From NCBI RefSeq assembly GCF_002286735.1, contig NZ_NRTA01000001.1:1-64000 (forward strand): 64,000 nt of DNA, read 5' to 3'. The notes under the pieces were generated by a model, which was not told the origin of the DNA, did not search any database, and worked only from the letters and a program-made list of their open reading frames with translations. A program made the translations under genes and the position numbers. The first letter of the stretch is position 1. Each line of letters starts with the position of its first letter. Shown one piece after another: positions 27,098 through 35,912 of this stretch. This DNA comes from Leptolyngbya sp. BC1307 (lineage in GTDB: Bacteria > Cyanobacteriota > Cyanobacteriia > Phormidesmidales > Phormidesmidaceae).

Positions 27098-27377
27098 TCA
27101 GATCGCCCTTATGTTTTGAGCGACGAGGGTAACCGTCTTTTCGATCCGCTGCTGCCGGGTTTGCTCGCGCCTAGCCATTTTGATCCACTGCAAAATGCCT
27201 TTTTTAGCAGAAGGGCTCAACTCTTCGAAATACTCTGCTGCTGTAGGAGAGATAGCGATCGCCCGTATGTTTTTTGTAGGTGACCAGCCAGATACTCTCC
27301 GGCTGCTGATGGTGAGCCGCTAGCCAGTTTCGCCAGGCGGCTCGACTGGTAACTTCAACTTGCTCAAAGTCTTTCAT
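27098..27377 (-). pseudogene. YdeI/OmpD-associated-type protein gene with a large internal deletion
   Basis: The N-terminus is well preserved: MKDFEQVEVTSRAAWRNWL and ESIWLVTYKKHTGDRYL. The frame then breaks. In another frame the typical C-terminus appears, AEYFEELSPSAKKGILQWI with IEKTVTLVAQNIRA and a stop at 27098. Intact members of this family are about 190 aa; here roughly 100 central residues are missing. I recognise the family (YdeI/OmpD-associated, formerly bacteriocin-protection) from these ends. The gene is next to another decayed gene, so 26566-27377 is a decaying block. Confidence 0.75.
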
Positions 27378-27383
27378 TGCGCT

Positions 27384-27830
27384 TTACTGCTGATGTTTTG
27401 CCAAAAATCGGTCTAGCTGATTGGCGAAGTTGGCTTTGTCCCGATTGTTTAAAGGGGGCGGGCCGCCGCCAACGGGTTCTGCGCCGCCGCGAAAAGATTC
27501 CATCAGGTTGCGGACAGAGAGGCGATCGCCAATATTTCGGCTCGTATACTCATCGCCCCGGGGGTCAAAGGCATAGCCGCCTTTCTCCAATACCTTAGCT
27601 GCTAGGGGAATGTCTGCTGTCACCACCAGATCACCCGGTACCAGCAGTTCTACAATCCGATTGTCAGCCCCATCGAAGCCCGCTGGCACAACTAGCATTT
27701 CTACATAGGCAGGCACCTGCACTGGCTGATTGGCGACTAGCGTCAGCGGGCACCCCGTCCGTTTTGCCGCCCGAAACAAAATCTCCTTAATCGGATTGGG
27801 ACAGGCGTCAGCATCTACCCATATTTGCAT
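27384..27830 (-). CDS. YaiI/YqxD family protein (DUF188)
   Basis: A 148-aa protein of the YaiI/YqxD family with a PIN-like nuclease fold. The N-terminal signature [19 protein letters not shown] with its aspartates, [20 protein letters not shown] and [19 protein letters not shown] are all present. The family is widespread in bacteria, and its cellular role is unproven. It ends six bases from the decayed YdeI-type gene on the same strand, hinting that both once formed an operon. Confidence 0.92.
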   Translation of the reverse strand: MQIWVDADACPNPIKEILFRAAKRTGCPLTLVANQPVQVPAYVEMLVVPAGFDGADNRIVELLVPGDLVVTADIPLAAKVLEKGGYAFDPRGDEYTSRNIGDRLSVRNLMESFRGGAEPVGGGPPPLNNRDKANFANQLDRFLAKHQQ

Positions 27831-28009
27831 CGGTTCGCTCCTGGTTCGCAGCCCGGTGAATTCACTTAAGCGCTAGCGCTCAGCCCAGTTTACAACAATA
27901 GAAGTTGGTCGATTTCACCCATGATTTCGCGAGTAAAAGGCCTTAGGCTATCGGGCAGTCTGGCTATTCCGACTGCCTTAGCACCTATACACAGCCGCTG
28001 CTATTTACT

Positions 28010-28573
28010 ATGCTGCCGTCTTTTTTTGCGCCATTGCGCTGCTCTCTGCGTCAAGTTTTTCCGCTGGTGATGACGGTAATCGCAGTGGCGAATCCGGCGA
28101 TCGCTCAGCCCCTCACTGCTCCTTTTGTCAGGTCGGCAGAAAGCTGGCCTATCAGCCAAACCAAACAAGCCCTGACCTTTGACCAGTTGATGAACGTGGG
28201 CTACGCCGCCTCTCGCCAGGGCGACTTTAATACGGCCCTGATCAACTTCCGACGGGCGTTAGCGCTGCAGCCCAATCAGCCCTACGCGCAGGCCGCCGCT
28301 GACAACATGATTTACTACATTCACTACGAGCGCACCGCGCCGCGCCGCCGGGCCATCAGTCAGCTAGAAGCGCGCCTGGCCACGGCCACCAGCCAAAAAG
28401 ATTGGGTTTGCGCCGCCACCACACTCGACCAGCTAGCCACCTACGCCGAACCTAACTCCCTCAACCAGGAGCGCCTCATCGGTCAGCGGGGAGAAATCAG
28501 CGGCTTGCTCGATGCCCGTATAGACTACGAGCGCTGGTCCACGGTTTGTACGGCTGCTGGCCCCGTTTATTAA
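28010..28573 (+). CDS. Secreted TPR-like protein
   Basis: A 187-aa protein with a likely signal peptide (residues 1-32, hydrophobic VFPLVMTVIAVANPAIAQ, cleavage after AIA/Q). At least one tetratricopeptide unit covers about 47-95 (LMNVGYAASRQGDFNTALIN, FRRALALQPNQPYAQAAADN). The rest is helical (ISQLEARLATATSQKDWVCA), perhaps further degenerate TPRs. It probably acts in the periplasm or thylakoid lumen as a binding scaffold; I know no partner. The preceding gene is divergent, so the promoter lies in 27831-28009. Confidence 0.75.
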   Translation: MLPSFFAPLRCSLRQVFPLVMTVIAVANPAIAQPLTAPFVRSAESWPISQTKQALTFDQLMNVGYAASRQGDFNTALINFRRALALQPNQPYAQAAADNMIYYIHYERTAPRRRAISQLEARLATATSQKDWVCAATTLDQLATYAEPNSLNQERLIGQRGEISGLLDARIDYERWSTVCTAAGPVY

Positions 28574-28763
28574 AGACAACCAGGCTCCATTGCTACCAGT
28601 TTTTACGACCCAAAGTCTTGTCACCGTCGTTACATTTTGTTACATTAATGGCAGTTAATGTAGCTTCACAATTTTCCCTCGAAGGGGTCGGGCCTTGCCA
28701 GATGAGGTCATTGCCCTTTTTTGGAGAATTTTGTCAGCGACAGGTAATTAGACAGTAGGTAGA

Positions 28764-29387
28764 ATGGACGCTTATCTCAGCCCTGCCCAACTTTTAAAGC
28801 ACTACGTCGCAGGTCAGCGCAGTTTTGAGCGGGCCGACCTGCGAGAGTGTAATTTGTCATCCTTTCAGCTACCTGGCGTACAGCTATGCCGGGCCGATTT
28901 CACTAGCGCTAACCTCAGTCAGGCAAACCTGGACGACGCTAATTTGACGGGAGCTATGATGTGGCGGGCCAATTTGCAGCGAGCCAGCCTACGGTGGGTC
29001 AATCTACATCAGGCTGTGATGGTGCGCAGTGATGCCGGCGGCGGTGATTTCAGCGGGGCGAGTTTGCAGCTCACCGATTTGCGCCTGGCTAATCTGCAGG
29101 ATGCCTGTTTTGCAGGGGCGGATCTGCGTGGGGCTAAGCTCTGCTATAGCGATCTGCGCAGCGCTGACTTTACGGGCGCAGACCTGACGGGCGCAGACCT
29201 GACGGGCGCAGACCTGCTCGGCGCTCGGATGGAGGCTGTTTGTTGGCGATCAACGACGCTGCACCAGGCCCAGTTTGATCAATCCCAATTTAATACCGGC
29301 CTGACGCTGGCGGCTGAGTTTAGCAATGCGGCTTTACCGCGCCGACACCGTCTCTTGTCGGGAGAGTCACCCCTGACTATGGTCTAA
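28764..29387 (+). CDS. Pentapeptide repeat-containing protein
   Basis: A 207-aa protein made almost entirely of A(D/N)LXX repeats between residues 20 and 160 (LRECNLSSFQL, SANLSQANLDDANLTGAM, GADLTGADLTGADLLGA). There is no signal peptide, and the last 40 residues are non-repetitive. Three identical 15-base units at 29172-29216 encode the last repeats, showing recent internal expansion. The function is unknown, as for most cyanobacterial members. Confidence 0.88.
   Translation: MDAYLSPAQLLKHYVAGQRSFERADLRECNLSSFQLPGVQLCRADFTSANLSQANLDDANLTGAMMWRANLQRASLRWVNLHQAVMVRSDAGGGDFSGASLQLTDLRLANLQDACFAGADLRGAKLCYSDLRSADFTGADLTGADLTGADLLGARMEAVCWRSTTLHQAQFDQSQFNTGLTLAAEFSNAALPRRHRLLSGESPLTMV
29172..29216 (+). 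repeat. Perfect 15-base triplicate inside the pentapeptide gene
   Basis: ACGGGCGCAGACCTG occurs three times in exact tandem and encodes successive pentapeptides. Identity at every third base means the copies are recent or homogenised, so the repeat number may vary between strains without breaking the frame. Confidence 0.9.
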
Positions 29388-29462
29388 GCTTGAGGCTCTA
29401 TTAAGTCTAGATAAGTCTAGAAATTAGAGCTTGGAATTTTAGGGTGCGGCTAAGGGAAGTTT

Positions 29463-30365
29463 ATGGAATTTTATAGCTGGCAAAACTATCGCTGTGCCTT
29501 TGAGCGGGTGCCCGGACAGCGTCAGCCCGCACTGCTGCTGATTCACCCAATTGGGGTCGGCCTTTCTCAGCGATTTTGGCAGCCCTTTGTGCAGCAGTGG
29601 ATGCAGGGTGACGAGTCGGCTCGCAATATGATCTACAGCCCTGATCTGCTGGGCTGCGGTGAGAGTGATATGCCAGCGCGAGCCTATGCCCCTGAAGTCT
29701 GGGCCGAGCAGCTTGATTACTTTATCGAACATGTGGTGCAGGGGCCGGTGATCTTGGTTGTGCAAGGGGCACTGCTGCCGGTGGCGGTGCGACTGATGGC
29801 GCTGCCTGCTGCTACCAAGGTAAAAGGGTTGGTGCTTTCTGGCCCACCGGCTTGGCGGCTGATGACGACGCCTTCGGCTACCTGGAAGCAACGGCTGAGC
29901 TGGCAGTTGTTTGAGTCACCCTTGGGCAATTTGTTTTACCGCTATGCGCGGCGCGCGTCGTTTCTGCGGTCGTTTTCTCAGCGGCAGCTGTTTGAGCACG
30001 CAGAAGATGTGACTGACGACTGGCTGGCGATGCTCAAGGCCGGATCGCAGGAGATGGCCAGTCGCTACGCGGTATTTTCGTTCTTGGCGGGTTTCTGGCG
30101 GCAGGACTATGCCGATGCGATCGCCCACATCCAGCAGCCCACGCTGATCGTTATGGGTGAAACCGCTTCTAGCATTGATCGCACGACTGCCAAACAGACC
30201 GATGCCGATGCTGAAATCGCCAGTCAGCAGCGCCTGCAAACCTATCTTGAGCACTTTCCTCATGCTCAGGGTGTGCAAGTGACCGGACGCAATGTGATGC
30301 CCTATGAGTCAGCGCCTGAGTTTGTGCAGGCGATCGCGCCTTTCATAGCCGATTTGACCGAATAA
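29463..30365 (+). CDS. Alpha/beta hydrolase-fold protein, nucleophile serine apparently absent
   Basis: A 300-aa alpha/beta hydrolase-fold protein. The oxyanion region LLLIHPIGVGLSQRFWQPF, the loop LLGCGESDMP and the late strand PTLIVMGE are clear. At the nucleophile elbow the sequence reads VILVVQGALLPVAVRL, so the serine of GxSxG is replaced by Ala/Leu. This points to a non-hydrolytic role or a shifted catalytic site. It is on its own between the pentapeptide gene and a convergent kinase gene (13 bases apart). Substrate unknown. Confidence 0.8.
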   Translation: MEFYSWQNYRCAFERVPGQRQPALLLIHPIGVGLSQRFWQPFVQQWMQGDESARNMIYSPDLLGCGESDMPARAYAPEVWAEQLDYFIEHVVQGPVILVVQGALLPVAVRLMALPAATKVKGLVLSGPPAWRLMTTPSATWKQRLSWQLFESPLGNLFYRYARRASFLRSFSQRQLFEHAEDVTDDWLAMLKAGSQEMASRYAVFSFLAGFWRQDYADAIAHIQQPTLIVMGETASSIDRTTAKQTDADAEIASQQRLQTYLEHFPHAQGVQVTGRNVMPYESAPEFVQAIAPFIADLTE

Positions 30366-30378
30366 GAAGCCAAAAGGA

Positions 30379-32559
30379 TTACGGCGTGCCGGTTTCGTCT
30401 GGCTCTTCGATAAAGGGTTCAGTAGTCTCGTCGGGTGTCTCGGTACTGCCCTCTGGGTCTTCTGCCGGGTCTTCCTCGGGTTCGGCGGGCGGTGTGGTCG
30501 TGACATTATCGACAGCGATCGCTAGCTGATAGGTAATCGGTTCGGCAGAGCGATTGACCGCGACGACCTCGTAGTAGCCGGTTTGGGTGACCGCCCCTGA
30601 CCAGGTGGTATCTTCCGAATCGGCCAAAACAAACGGACTTTCGTCTGTGGGCTGAGGGAGATAGATAGAGAGCAGCGTGCTTTCGGCTGGGGCCGACAGG
30701 CTGAGTCGCAGCAGCTGACCGGTGGTTAGCTGCATGGTATAAACTCTGCCTTCTCCCGGCTTAAGGGTACCGCTGACATCCTGCCTAAAAGCGCCAGAGG
30801 CGAACTGTACTTCTTCTCTGAGTGCGCCAGATTCGATTGAGCGCGCGCGGTCGTCAGCCAGGGCGTAGTAAACCTGACCGACGGGCTGATTGAGAAAGTC
30901 GCTGCCCGACTGGCGAGGAAATAGCTGGAAAAACTTAGTATCGACCAGGTCGTAGAGCGATCGGGTGCCGACATTGACTGCCGCAATCTGCGACTCCCAG
31001 CGGCTGCGGCTATCTTCGCTATAGCTGCCCATGGCGCTGAGGCTGCGCTGACTGAGGTTGGTTTCTAAGGTATCGAGCAGATCGAGGGCGATATTGTCCC
31101 ACCGGATTCGCAGCGGTTCATCTTCTGGGGCAGTGGTTAATGCTTTGGGGCCGCCGTCTACGCCGCTATTGCGCAGCGCTGGATATTCCTGGTAAAAAAG
31201 CTGGTTGACCAAGCGGGTAAAATAGTCTTGATCGATGCCTAACCCTTCCCGGCGGCGCTGAATTTCTTGCTTACGGGCGGCTTCTGCGGGCGAATACTCT
31301 GTTTGCGACTGCTCTGTGGGGTCAGTCCTCTCGGCTCCCTCGCCTGAGGGTCGATTCCAAAACCGTACTAGCGCAAACAGCAGTAAAGTAGTGACGATGC
31401 CTATGACTACTAGCAAGCCAATCAGTGCCTGCTTAGGGTCGGGCCGACCAAACGTCTGGGACTCAGGTTCAACCTCGGGCTCATATACATCTGCCGATTT
31501 TTCTAGCTCTCTTTCTGCTGCCGACTCGTCTGCACCGGGCGATGCCATGAGCGTGGCGGCGTCTTCGTCATCAAGCGGCTCTAAGCCCATAGGCACGATT
31601 GGCTGGGTGCCTGGCGAGGGCGCGGCATCAACGGGCGGATAAATTGCGCCAGCGACAACGTTCAGATCGTCTACAGGCGCACGCCGGGTGGAAGTGTCTA
31701 CGCTTCTCAGGGCTGTCAGGACGGCTTCAGCGCTGGGAAATCGCGCTGCTGGGTCTGATGACAGCATTTTTGAAAGAATTTTGCCCAGCTTAGGGCTAAT
31801 GGCGTCGTAACCGGTCCAGGTACCGTGGTAGGGGTCGTTGAGCACCTGCGGCTCTTTGCCATTGGCCAGTACCAGCATGGTGGCAGCTAGGCTGTAGAGG
31901 TCGCTGGTTGGGTCAGCGTCGCCGCTGCTCATTTGCTCGGGGGGCACGTAACCCACTTTGCCGATGCGAGTAGCGGCTGGCCCTGCGCCCTCAATGGCAA
32001 GCTGGCTGCGTACTGCTGCGGCAATCTCCTTAACACTGCCGAAGTCAATCAGTACAGGCAATCCGTCTGACTGGCGCAAAATCAGATTGTCAGGGGAGAT
32101 ATCGCGATGTATCAGACCTAAGCTGTGGATGTATGAAAGGACAGGCAGCAGCTGGTAGAGCAGCTGAGTGATTTCAGTTTCGGTAAACTGACCGCCAAAC
32201 TGCTGACGCTCTTGCAGTAAAGTTTGATAGGTTGGGCCTTCGACATAGTCTTGTACTAAAAACAGCTGGCCGCTAGTGTCTGAGTTGACTTCTAGCAGCT
32301 GCCGAAATTCGGGAATTTGCTTGTGGCCTAGCTGATAGAGCACGTTGGCTTCGCGCTCAAATAGCTCTTTGGCTTTATCGAGTGTGGCTTTATCCTCTAC
32401 TTGCGGGAGAAATTCTTTGATGACGCAAAGCTCGTTGTAGCGGTGCAGGTCTTTGGCCAGGTAGGTTTGGCCAAATCCGCCGCGCCCTAGCTCGCGGATA
32501 ACTTCGTAGCGATCGCCCAAAGGCGACGTTGACGAGCCTAGCCCACCACCTGCATTCAT
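30379..32559 (-). CDS. Membrane-anchored Ser/Thr protein kinase with extracytoplasmic PPC-like domain
   Basis: A 726-aa Hanks-type kinase. The cytoplasmic kinase domain (about 20-285) has all key motifs: glycine loop LGRGGFGQTYLAKD, ATP-binding Lys in CVIKEF, catalytic HRDISPDNL, DFG (LIDFGSVKE) and the PPEQ equivalent of APE. A Pro/acidic linker, one membrane helix (ALIGLLVVIGIVTTLLLFAL) and an external region follow. The external region ends in a beta-rich PPC-like domain (SGTLKPGEGRVYTMQLTTG) and an acidic Pro/Glu/Thr tail. I chose ATG 32559 because AGGAG lies eight bases upstream; a frame from 32682 has no such site. It probably senses an envelope signal. Confidence 0.88.
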   Translation of the reverse strand: MNAGGGLGSSTSPLGDRYEVIRELGRGGFGQTYLAKDLHRYNELCVIKEFLPQVEDKATLDKAKELFEREANVLYQLGHKQIPEFRQLLEVNSDTSGQLFLVQDYVEGPTYQTLLQERQQFGGQFTETEITQLLYQLLPVLSYIHSLGLIHRDISPDNLILRQSDGLPVLIDFGSVKEIAAAVRSQLAIEGAGPAATRIGKVGYVPPEQMSSGDADPTSDLYSLAATMLVLANGKEPQVLNDPYHGTWTGYDAISPKLGKILSKMLSSDPAARFPSAEAVLTALRSVDTSTRRAPVDDLNVVAGAIYPPVDAAPSPGTQPIVPMGLEPLDDEDAATLMASPGADESAAERELEKSADVYEPEVEPESQTFGRPDPKQALIGLLVVIGIVTTLLLFALVRFWNRPSGEGAERTDPTEQSQTEYSPAEAARKQEIQRRREGLGIDQDYFTRLVNQLFYQEYPALRNSGVDGGPKALTTAPEDEPLRIRWDNIALDLLDTLETNLSQRSLSAMGSYSEDSRSRWESQIAAVNVGTRSLYDLVDTKFFQLFPRQSGSDFLNQPVGQVYYALADDRARSIESGALREEVQFASGAFRQDVSGTLKPGEGRVYTMQLTTGQLLRLSLSAPAESTLLSIYLPQPTDESPFVLADSEDTTWSGAVTQTGYYEVVAVNRSAEPITYQLAIAVDNVTTTPPAEPEEDPAEDPEGSTETPDETTEPFIEEPDETGTP

Positions 32560-32567
32560 GAACGATT

Positions 32568-32572
32568 CTCCT
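32568..32572 (-). promoter_or_regulatory. Ribosome binding site deciding the kinase start
   Basis: On the minus strand AGGAG precedes the ATG at 32559 with eight bases between. This places the kinase start 41 codons inside the longest open frame. Confidence 0.6.
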
Positions 32573-32867
32573 GAGAGTAAATGAGAGGACTCTATAACTT
32601 TGGCCAGATCGCTGAAGACACTCGCTAGACCTACAATCTTTGCGTAGAAGCGGCGACCTAGCTGGTGATCGTCCTCAGGCATAGCATATTTGCTTTCAAT
32701 AGACTAGCGGGTTTTGCCCAAGCCAAGGCTTACCGGCTGGAGCTATAGCCGGTTTCTACAGTATTTTTAGACTGACCTGGCCCTGCTACTTGTCTCTGTC
32801 ATTTGTCTGTCATTTGCCTTACCTCGCCCACAACCTATCTAGAAAAGCATCTGCTTTGTGTTTGCTT

Positions 32868-34175
32868 ATGAAGTCTCTCGGTCGCCATATTTTAGTCGAA
32901 TTCCACGGCTGCTCCGCCGAAATTTTGAACGACGTGCCCCGGATTGAACATGACATGCTGGCGGCAGCGACTCAGTCAGGCGCGACGATTATCAACTCGG
33001 TATTTCACCATTTTTCACCCTTTGGCGTTTCGGGGGTGATTGTCATTCAGGAGAGCCATCTGGCAATTCATACCTGGCCTGAGTATCGCTATGCGGCGGT
33101 CGATCTATTTACCTGTGGGGACTCGGTCAATCCGTGGGTGTCTTATGAAAGCCTCAAGCTGGCGTTTCAGGCTGAGCATGGGTCAGCCATTGAGCTAAAT
33201 CGCGGTCAGCTAGAGCTGCTGGAGAAGACGGATATTGACTTAGGTGAGATGCGCGATACGGCGACTCAAAAGATTATGCCGCCTAAGCACAGCCGCAGCG
33301 TTTGGTTTACCGATAAGGACGAAAATATTGCGCTGTCGATTCGGCATAAGGGCGATCGCATTTTTCAAGAGCGATCGCCCTATCAGCTCGTCGAAATTTT
33401 TGACACCTTCAAGTACGGCAAAATGCTCACCGTTGACAAAATGGTGATGTGCAGCGAAAAGGACGAAACTGCCTATCATGAGATGATCATCCACGTGCCG
33501 ATGCTGGTGAACCCGCAGGTGAAAAACGTGCTGGTAATCGGCGGCGGCGACGGCGGCAGCGTTCGCGAAATTTTACGTCATCCGCAGGTAGAGCGCGTCA
33601 CGATGGTGGAGATTGACGAAGCGGTGGTGCGGGCTTCGCGTGAGTTTTTGCCCTCGCTGTCATCTTCGCTAGACGACCCTAAGCTCAATTTAATCATTGG
33701 CGACGGCATTGAGTACCTGAGAAATGCCGAATCTGAAAGCTTCGACTTTATCGTGGTCGATTCTTCTGATCCGGTGGGGCCGTCGGTGGGGCTCTTTAGC
33801 GCTGAATTCTACAAAAATGTCCACCGCTGCTTGACTCCCGACGGCATGATGGCCGCTCAGAGCGAATCGCCCCGGTTCAACCAGGCCGCTTTTATCGATT
33901 TGAGTCACTGCCTGCGGAGTATCTTTGAGCCGCAAAATGTCCATGTCTATCTAGCCTTCATCCAAACTTATCCGACGGGCATGTGGAGCTTTACCTACTG
34001 CACCAAAAACGGCGTTCATCCGGTGGCAGCGCTCGATACTGACAGCGCGGCGCAGTTTGCCGCTGACCACGATTTGCAGTACTACAACCCCGAAGTTCAC
34101 CAGGCGGCTTTTTGTCTGCCAACGTTTATTAAAAAGATGCTGGCTCGCCCATCTGTGGCCGAGGCGTCTCGCTAA
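32868..34175 (+). CDS. speDE: Fused S-adenosylmethionine decarboxylase (SpeD) and polyamine aminopropyltransferase (SpeE)
   Basis: A 435-aa fusion. Residues about 1-120 are a class 1b AdoMet decarboxylase ([16 protein letters not shown]). The self-cleavage Glu-Ser is in [15 protein letters not shown], generating the pyruvoyl cofactor, and the conserved Cys is in DLFTCGDSV. Residues about 140-430 are spermidine synthase: [38 protein letters not shown] and [11 protein letters not shown] with the catalytic Asp. One polypeptide thus makes decarboxylated AdoMet and uses it. ATG 32868 is the normal SpeD start; an in-frame extension reaches 32790. An agmatinase-family gene follows 27 bases later. 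Confidence 0.92.
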   Translation: MKSLGRHILVEFHGCSAEILNDVPRIEHDMLAAATQSGATIINSVFHHFSPFGVSGVIVIQESHLAIHTWPEYRYAAVDLFTCGDSVNPWVSYESLKLAFQAEHGSAIELNRGQLELLEKTDIDLGEMRDTATQKIMPPKHSRSVWFTDKDENIALSIRHKGDRIFQERSPYQLVEIFDTFKYGKMLTVDKMVMCSEKDETAYHEMIIHVPMLVNPQVKNVLVIGGGDGGSVREILRHPQVERVTMVEIDEAVVRASREFLPSLSSSLDDPKLNLIIGDGIEYLRNAESESFDFIVVDSSDPVGPSVGLFSAEFYKNVHRCLTPDGMMAAQSESPRFNQAAFIDLSHCLRSIFEPQNVHVYLAFIQTYPTGMWSFTYCTKNGVHPVAALDTDSAAQFAADHDLQYYNPEVHQAAFCLPTFIKKMLARPSVAEASR

Positions 34176-34202
34176 ATTTTGGGCTAATGCTGAGCGGGTG
34201 CG

Positions 34203-35264
34203 ATGTTAGATAAATCAAATAAACAGCAGATTATTGCCGGGTTTGACCCCAGCGGTGTCGGCTTGAATAACGGCAATATCTTTGGCTTTCCCTTTGCCTA
34301 TGACACTGCCAACATCATCATCTTAGGAGTGCCCTGGGAGGTGACGGTCTCTTTTCATAGCGGCACAGCGAAAGGGCCACAGGCGACCCTAGCGGCCTCT
34401 CCCCAGCTCGATTTTTATGACTATGACAATCCGAACGGCTGGCAGCAGGGAATCTATATGCCGCCGATTCCTGAGTGGATTGGGGCGCAGAATAGGGCGC
34501 TGCGATCGCCCGCCCAAAAGATCGTCCAGGCCACCGAGCAGGGAATTTCAATTTCAGCGCCTGACTTAGCCGCTGACCTAGCTTCTGACTTAGCGCAGGT
34601 GAACGCAGGCTGCGAGCAGCTGAACCAGTGGCTCTTGGCCGAAGTGCGTAAAGCGCTGGCGGCAGGCAAAAAAGTCGGCGTTGTGGGCGGCGATCACAGC
34701 GTTCCTCTGGGGGCAATGCAGGCGCTAGCTGAAAAATATCCGAGCTTTGGCATTCTCCATATCGACGCTCACTGCGATCTGCGCGATGCCTATCAGGGTT
34801 TCCGCTATTCTCACGCTTCGATTATGCGGAACGCGCTGGCACTGCCTCAAGTGTCCAGGCTGGTGCAGGTGGGCGTGCGCGACGTTTCTCCTCGGGAGAT
34901 TGAGTTTGTTCAGGCTTCGCAAGGGCGAATTGTGCTGCATCACGATACGGCATTGAAGCGATCGCGTTACGACGGCACCCCCTGGCGCGACCTCTGCCGT
35001 CAGATCATTGCCGATTTGCCTCAGCAGGTTTATGTCAGCTTTGATATTGACGGGCTCGATCCCAAGCTGTGCCCAGCGACAGGCACCCCCGTTCCTGGCG
35101 GGCTGGAGCTAGATGAAGCGTTTTGCCTGCTGCGAGAAGTGGCCGACAGCCGCGAAATTATCGGGTTTGACCTGTGTGAAGTTGGCCCTGATGAGTGGGA
35201 TGGCAATGTCGCCGCTCGGATTGTTTACAAACTGTGCAATCTGATGGGTCTCACCAGCACCTAG
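34203..35264 (+). CDS. speB: Agmatinase-family ureohydrolase
   Basis: A 353-aa arginase/agmatinase-fold enzyme with a complete binuclear Mn site: GGDHSVPLG, DAHCDLRDAY and SFDIDGLDP. The classical reaction is agmatine to putrescine plus urea. It sits 27 bases behind the SpeD-SpeE fusion, so a polyamine role is very likely. Related cyanobacterial proteins can hydrolyse other guanidino compounds, and next to SpeE the substrate could be N1-aminopropylagmatine, giving spermidine directly. The residues that would separate these options cannot be read reliably by eye. Confidence 0.82.
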   Translation: MLDKSNKQQIIAGFDPSGVGLNNGNIFGFPFAYDTANIIILGVPWEVTVSFHSGTAKGPQATLAASPQLDFYDYDNPNGWQQGIYMPPIPEWIGAQNRALRSPAQKIVQATEQGISISAPDLAADLASDLAQVNAGCEQLNQWLLAEVRKALAAGKKVGVVGGDHSVPLGAMQALAEKYPSFGILHIDAHCDLRDAYQGFRYSHASIMRNALALPQVSRLVQVGVRDVSPREIEFVQASQGRIVLHHDTALKRSRYDGTPWRDLCRQIIADLPQQVYVSFDIDGLDPKLCPATGTPVPGGLELDEAFCLLREVADSREIIGFDLCEVGPDEWDGNVAARIVYKLCNLMGLTST

Positions 35265-35312
35265 CCAGCGCGATACACTAGAAACCGACAAAAGACGAAC
35301 TCTCAGCTATTC

Positions 35313-35912
35313 ATGACTTTGGAACCAGGGCAGTCTCCCGCCTCCACCCCAGATCCCGCCACTCCCGATGCTTTACGCCGCGCCCTCAACAAGCTCGATC
35401 AGGACGAAAAAAAAGCCCTAGCGACTGAAGCCTTCAACCTGGGTCAGTCAGCGTTTGAACGGGGCCGTTACCGGCGGGCGATCGCCCATTTTCAAACCGC
35501 TCGTACCCTGACTAACCCCATTGGTGCCCGAGGCGGCGAAATTCAGCTCTGGCTGGTGAATGCCTACATCGCCACTGGTGAGCAAGCCGAAGGACTGGTC
35601 CTGTGCCGTAAGCTCGTCGTTCACCCCGATCTAGAGACCAGCCGCCAGAGCAAACGCTTGCTCTACATTTTAGAAGCCCCTGAGCTGGAGCTAAAGCCAG
35701 AATGGGTTACGCAAATCCCCGACCTGGCAGACCTGGACGACGACCAGACCCGCCGCTATGCTCAAACGCCTAAGCGCCAGCGTCGGCCTAAACCCAAACC
35801 CGAACCCGAACCGCTAGACCTCAGCCAGGTCAATACCGCCGACAATCAGTTTGTCTGGATTACGCTCATCGGCATTTTGCTCACCCTGGGAGGGCTTGTT
35901 TGGTTCAGCTAA
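35313..35912 (+). CDS. TPR-containing protein with C-terminal membrane anchor
   Basis: A 199-aa protein. Residues about 38-115 are TPR-like (EAFNLGQSAFERGRYRRAIA, QLWLVNAYIATGEQAEGLVL). A basic, Pro-rich linker (KRQRRPKPKPEPEP) leads to one C-terminal membrane helix (FVWITLIGILLTLGGLVWF). With no N-terminal signal, the TPR part should face the cytoplasm with a tail anchor. Its 3' end overlaps the DUF3153 gene by 13 bases. The function is not known to me. Confidence 0.75.
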   Translation: MTLEPGQSPASTPDPATPDALRRALNKLDQDEKKALATEAFNLGQSAFERGRYRRAIAHFQTARTLTNPIGARGGEIQLWLVNAYIATGEQAEGLVLCRKLVVHPDLETSRQSKRLLYILEAPELELKPEWVTQIPDLADLDDDQTRRYAQTPKRQRRPKPKPEPEPLDLSQVNTADNQFVWITLIGILLTLGGLVWFS

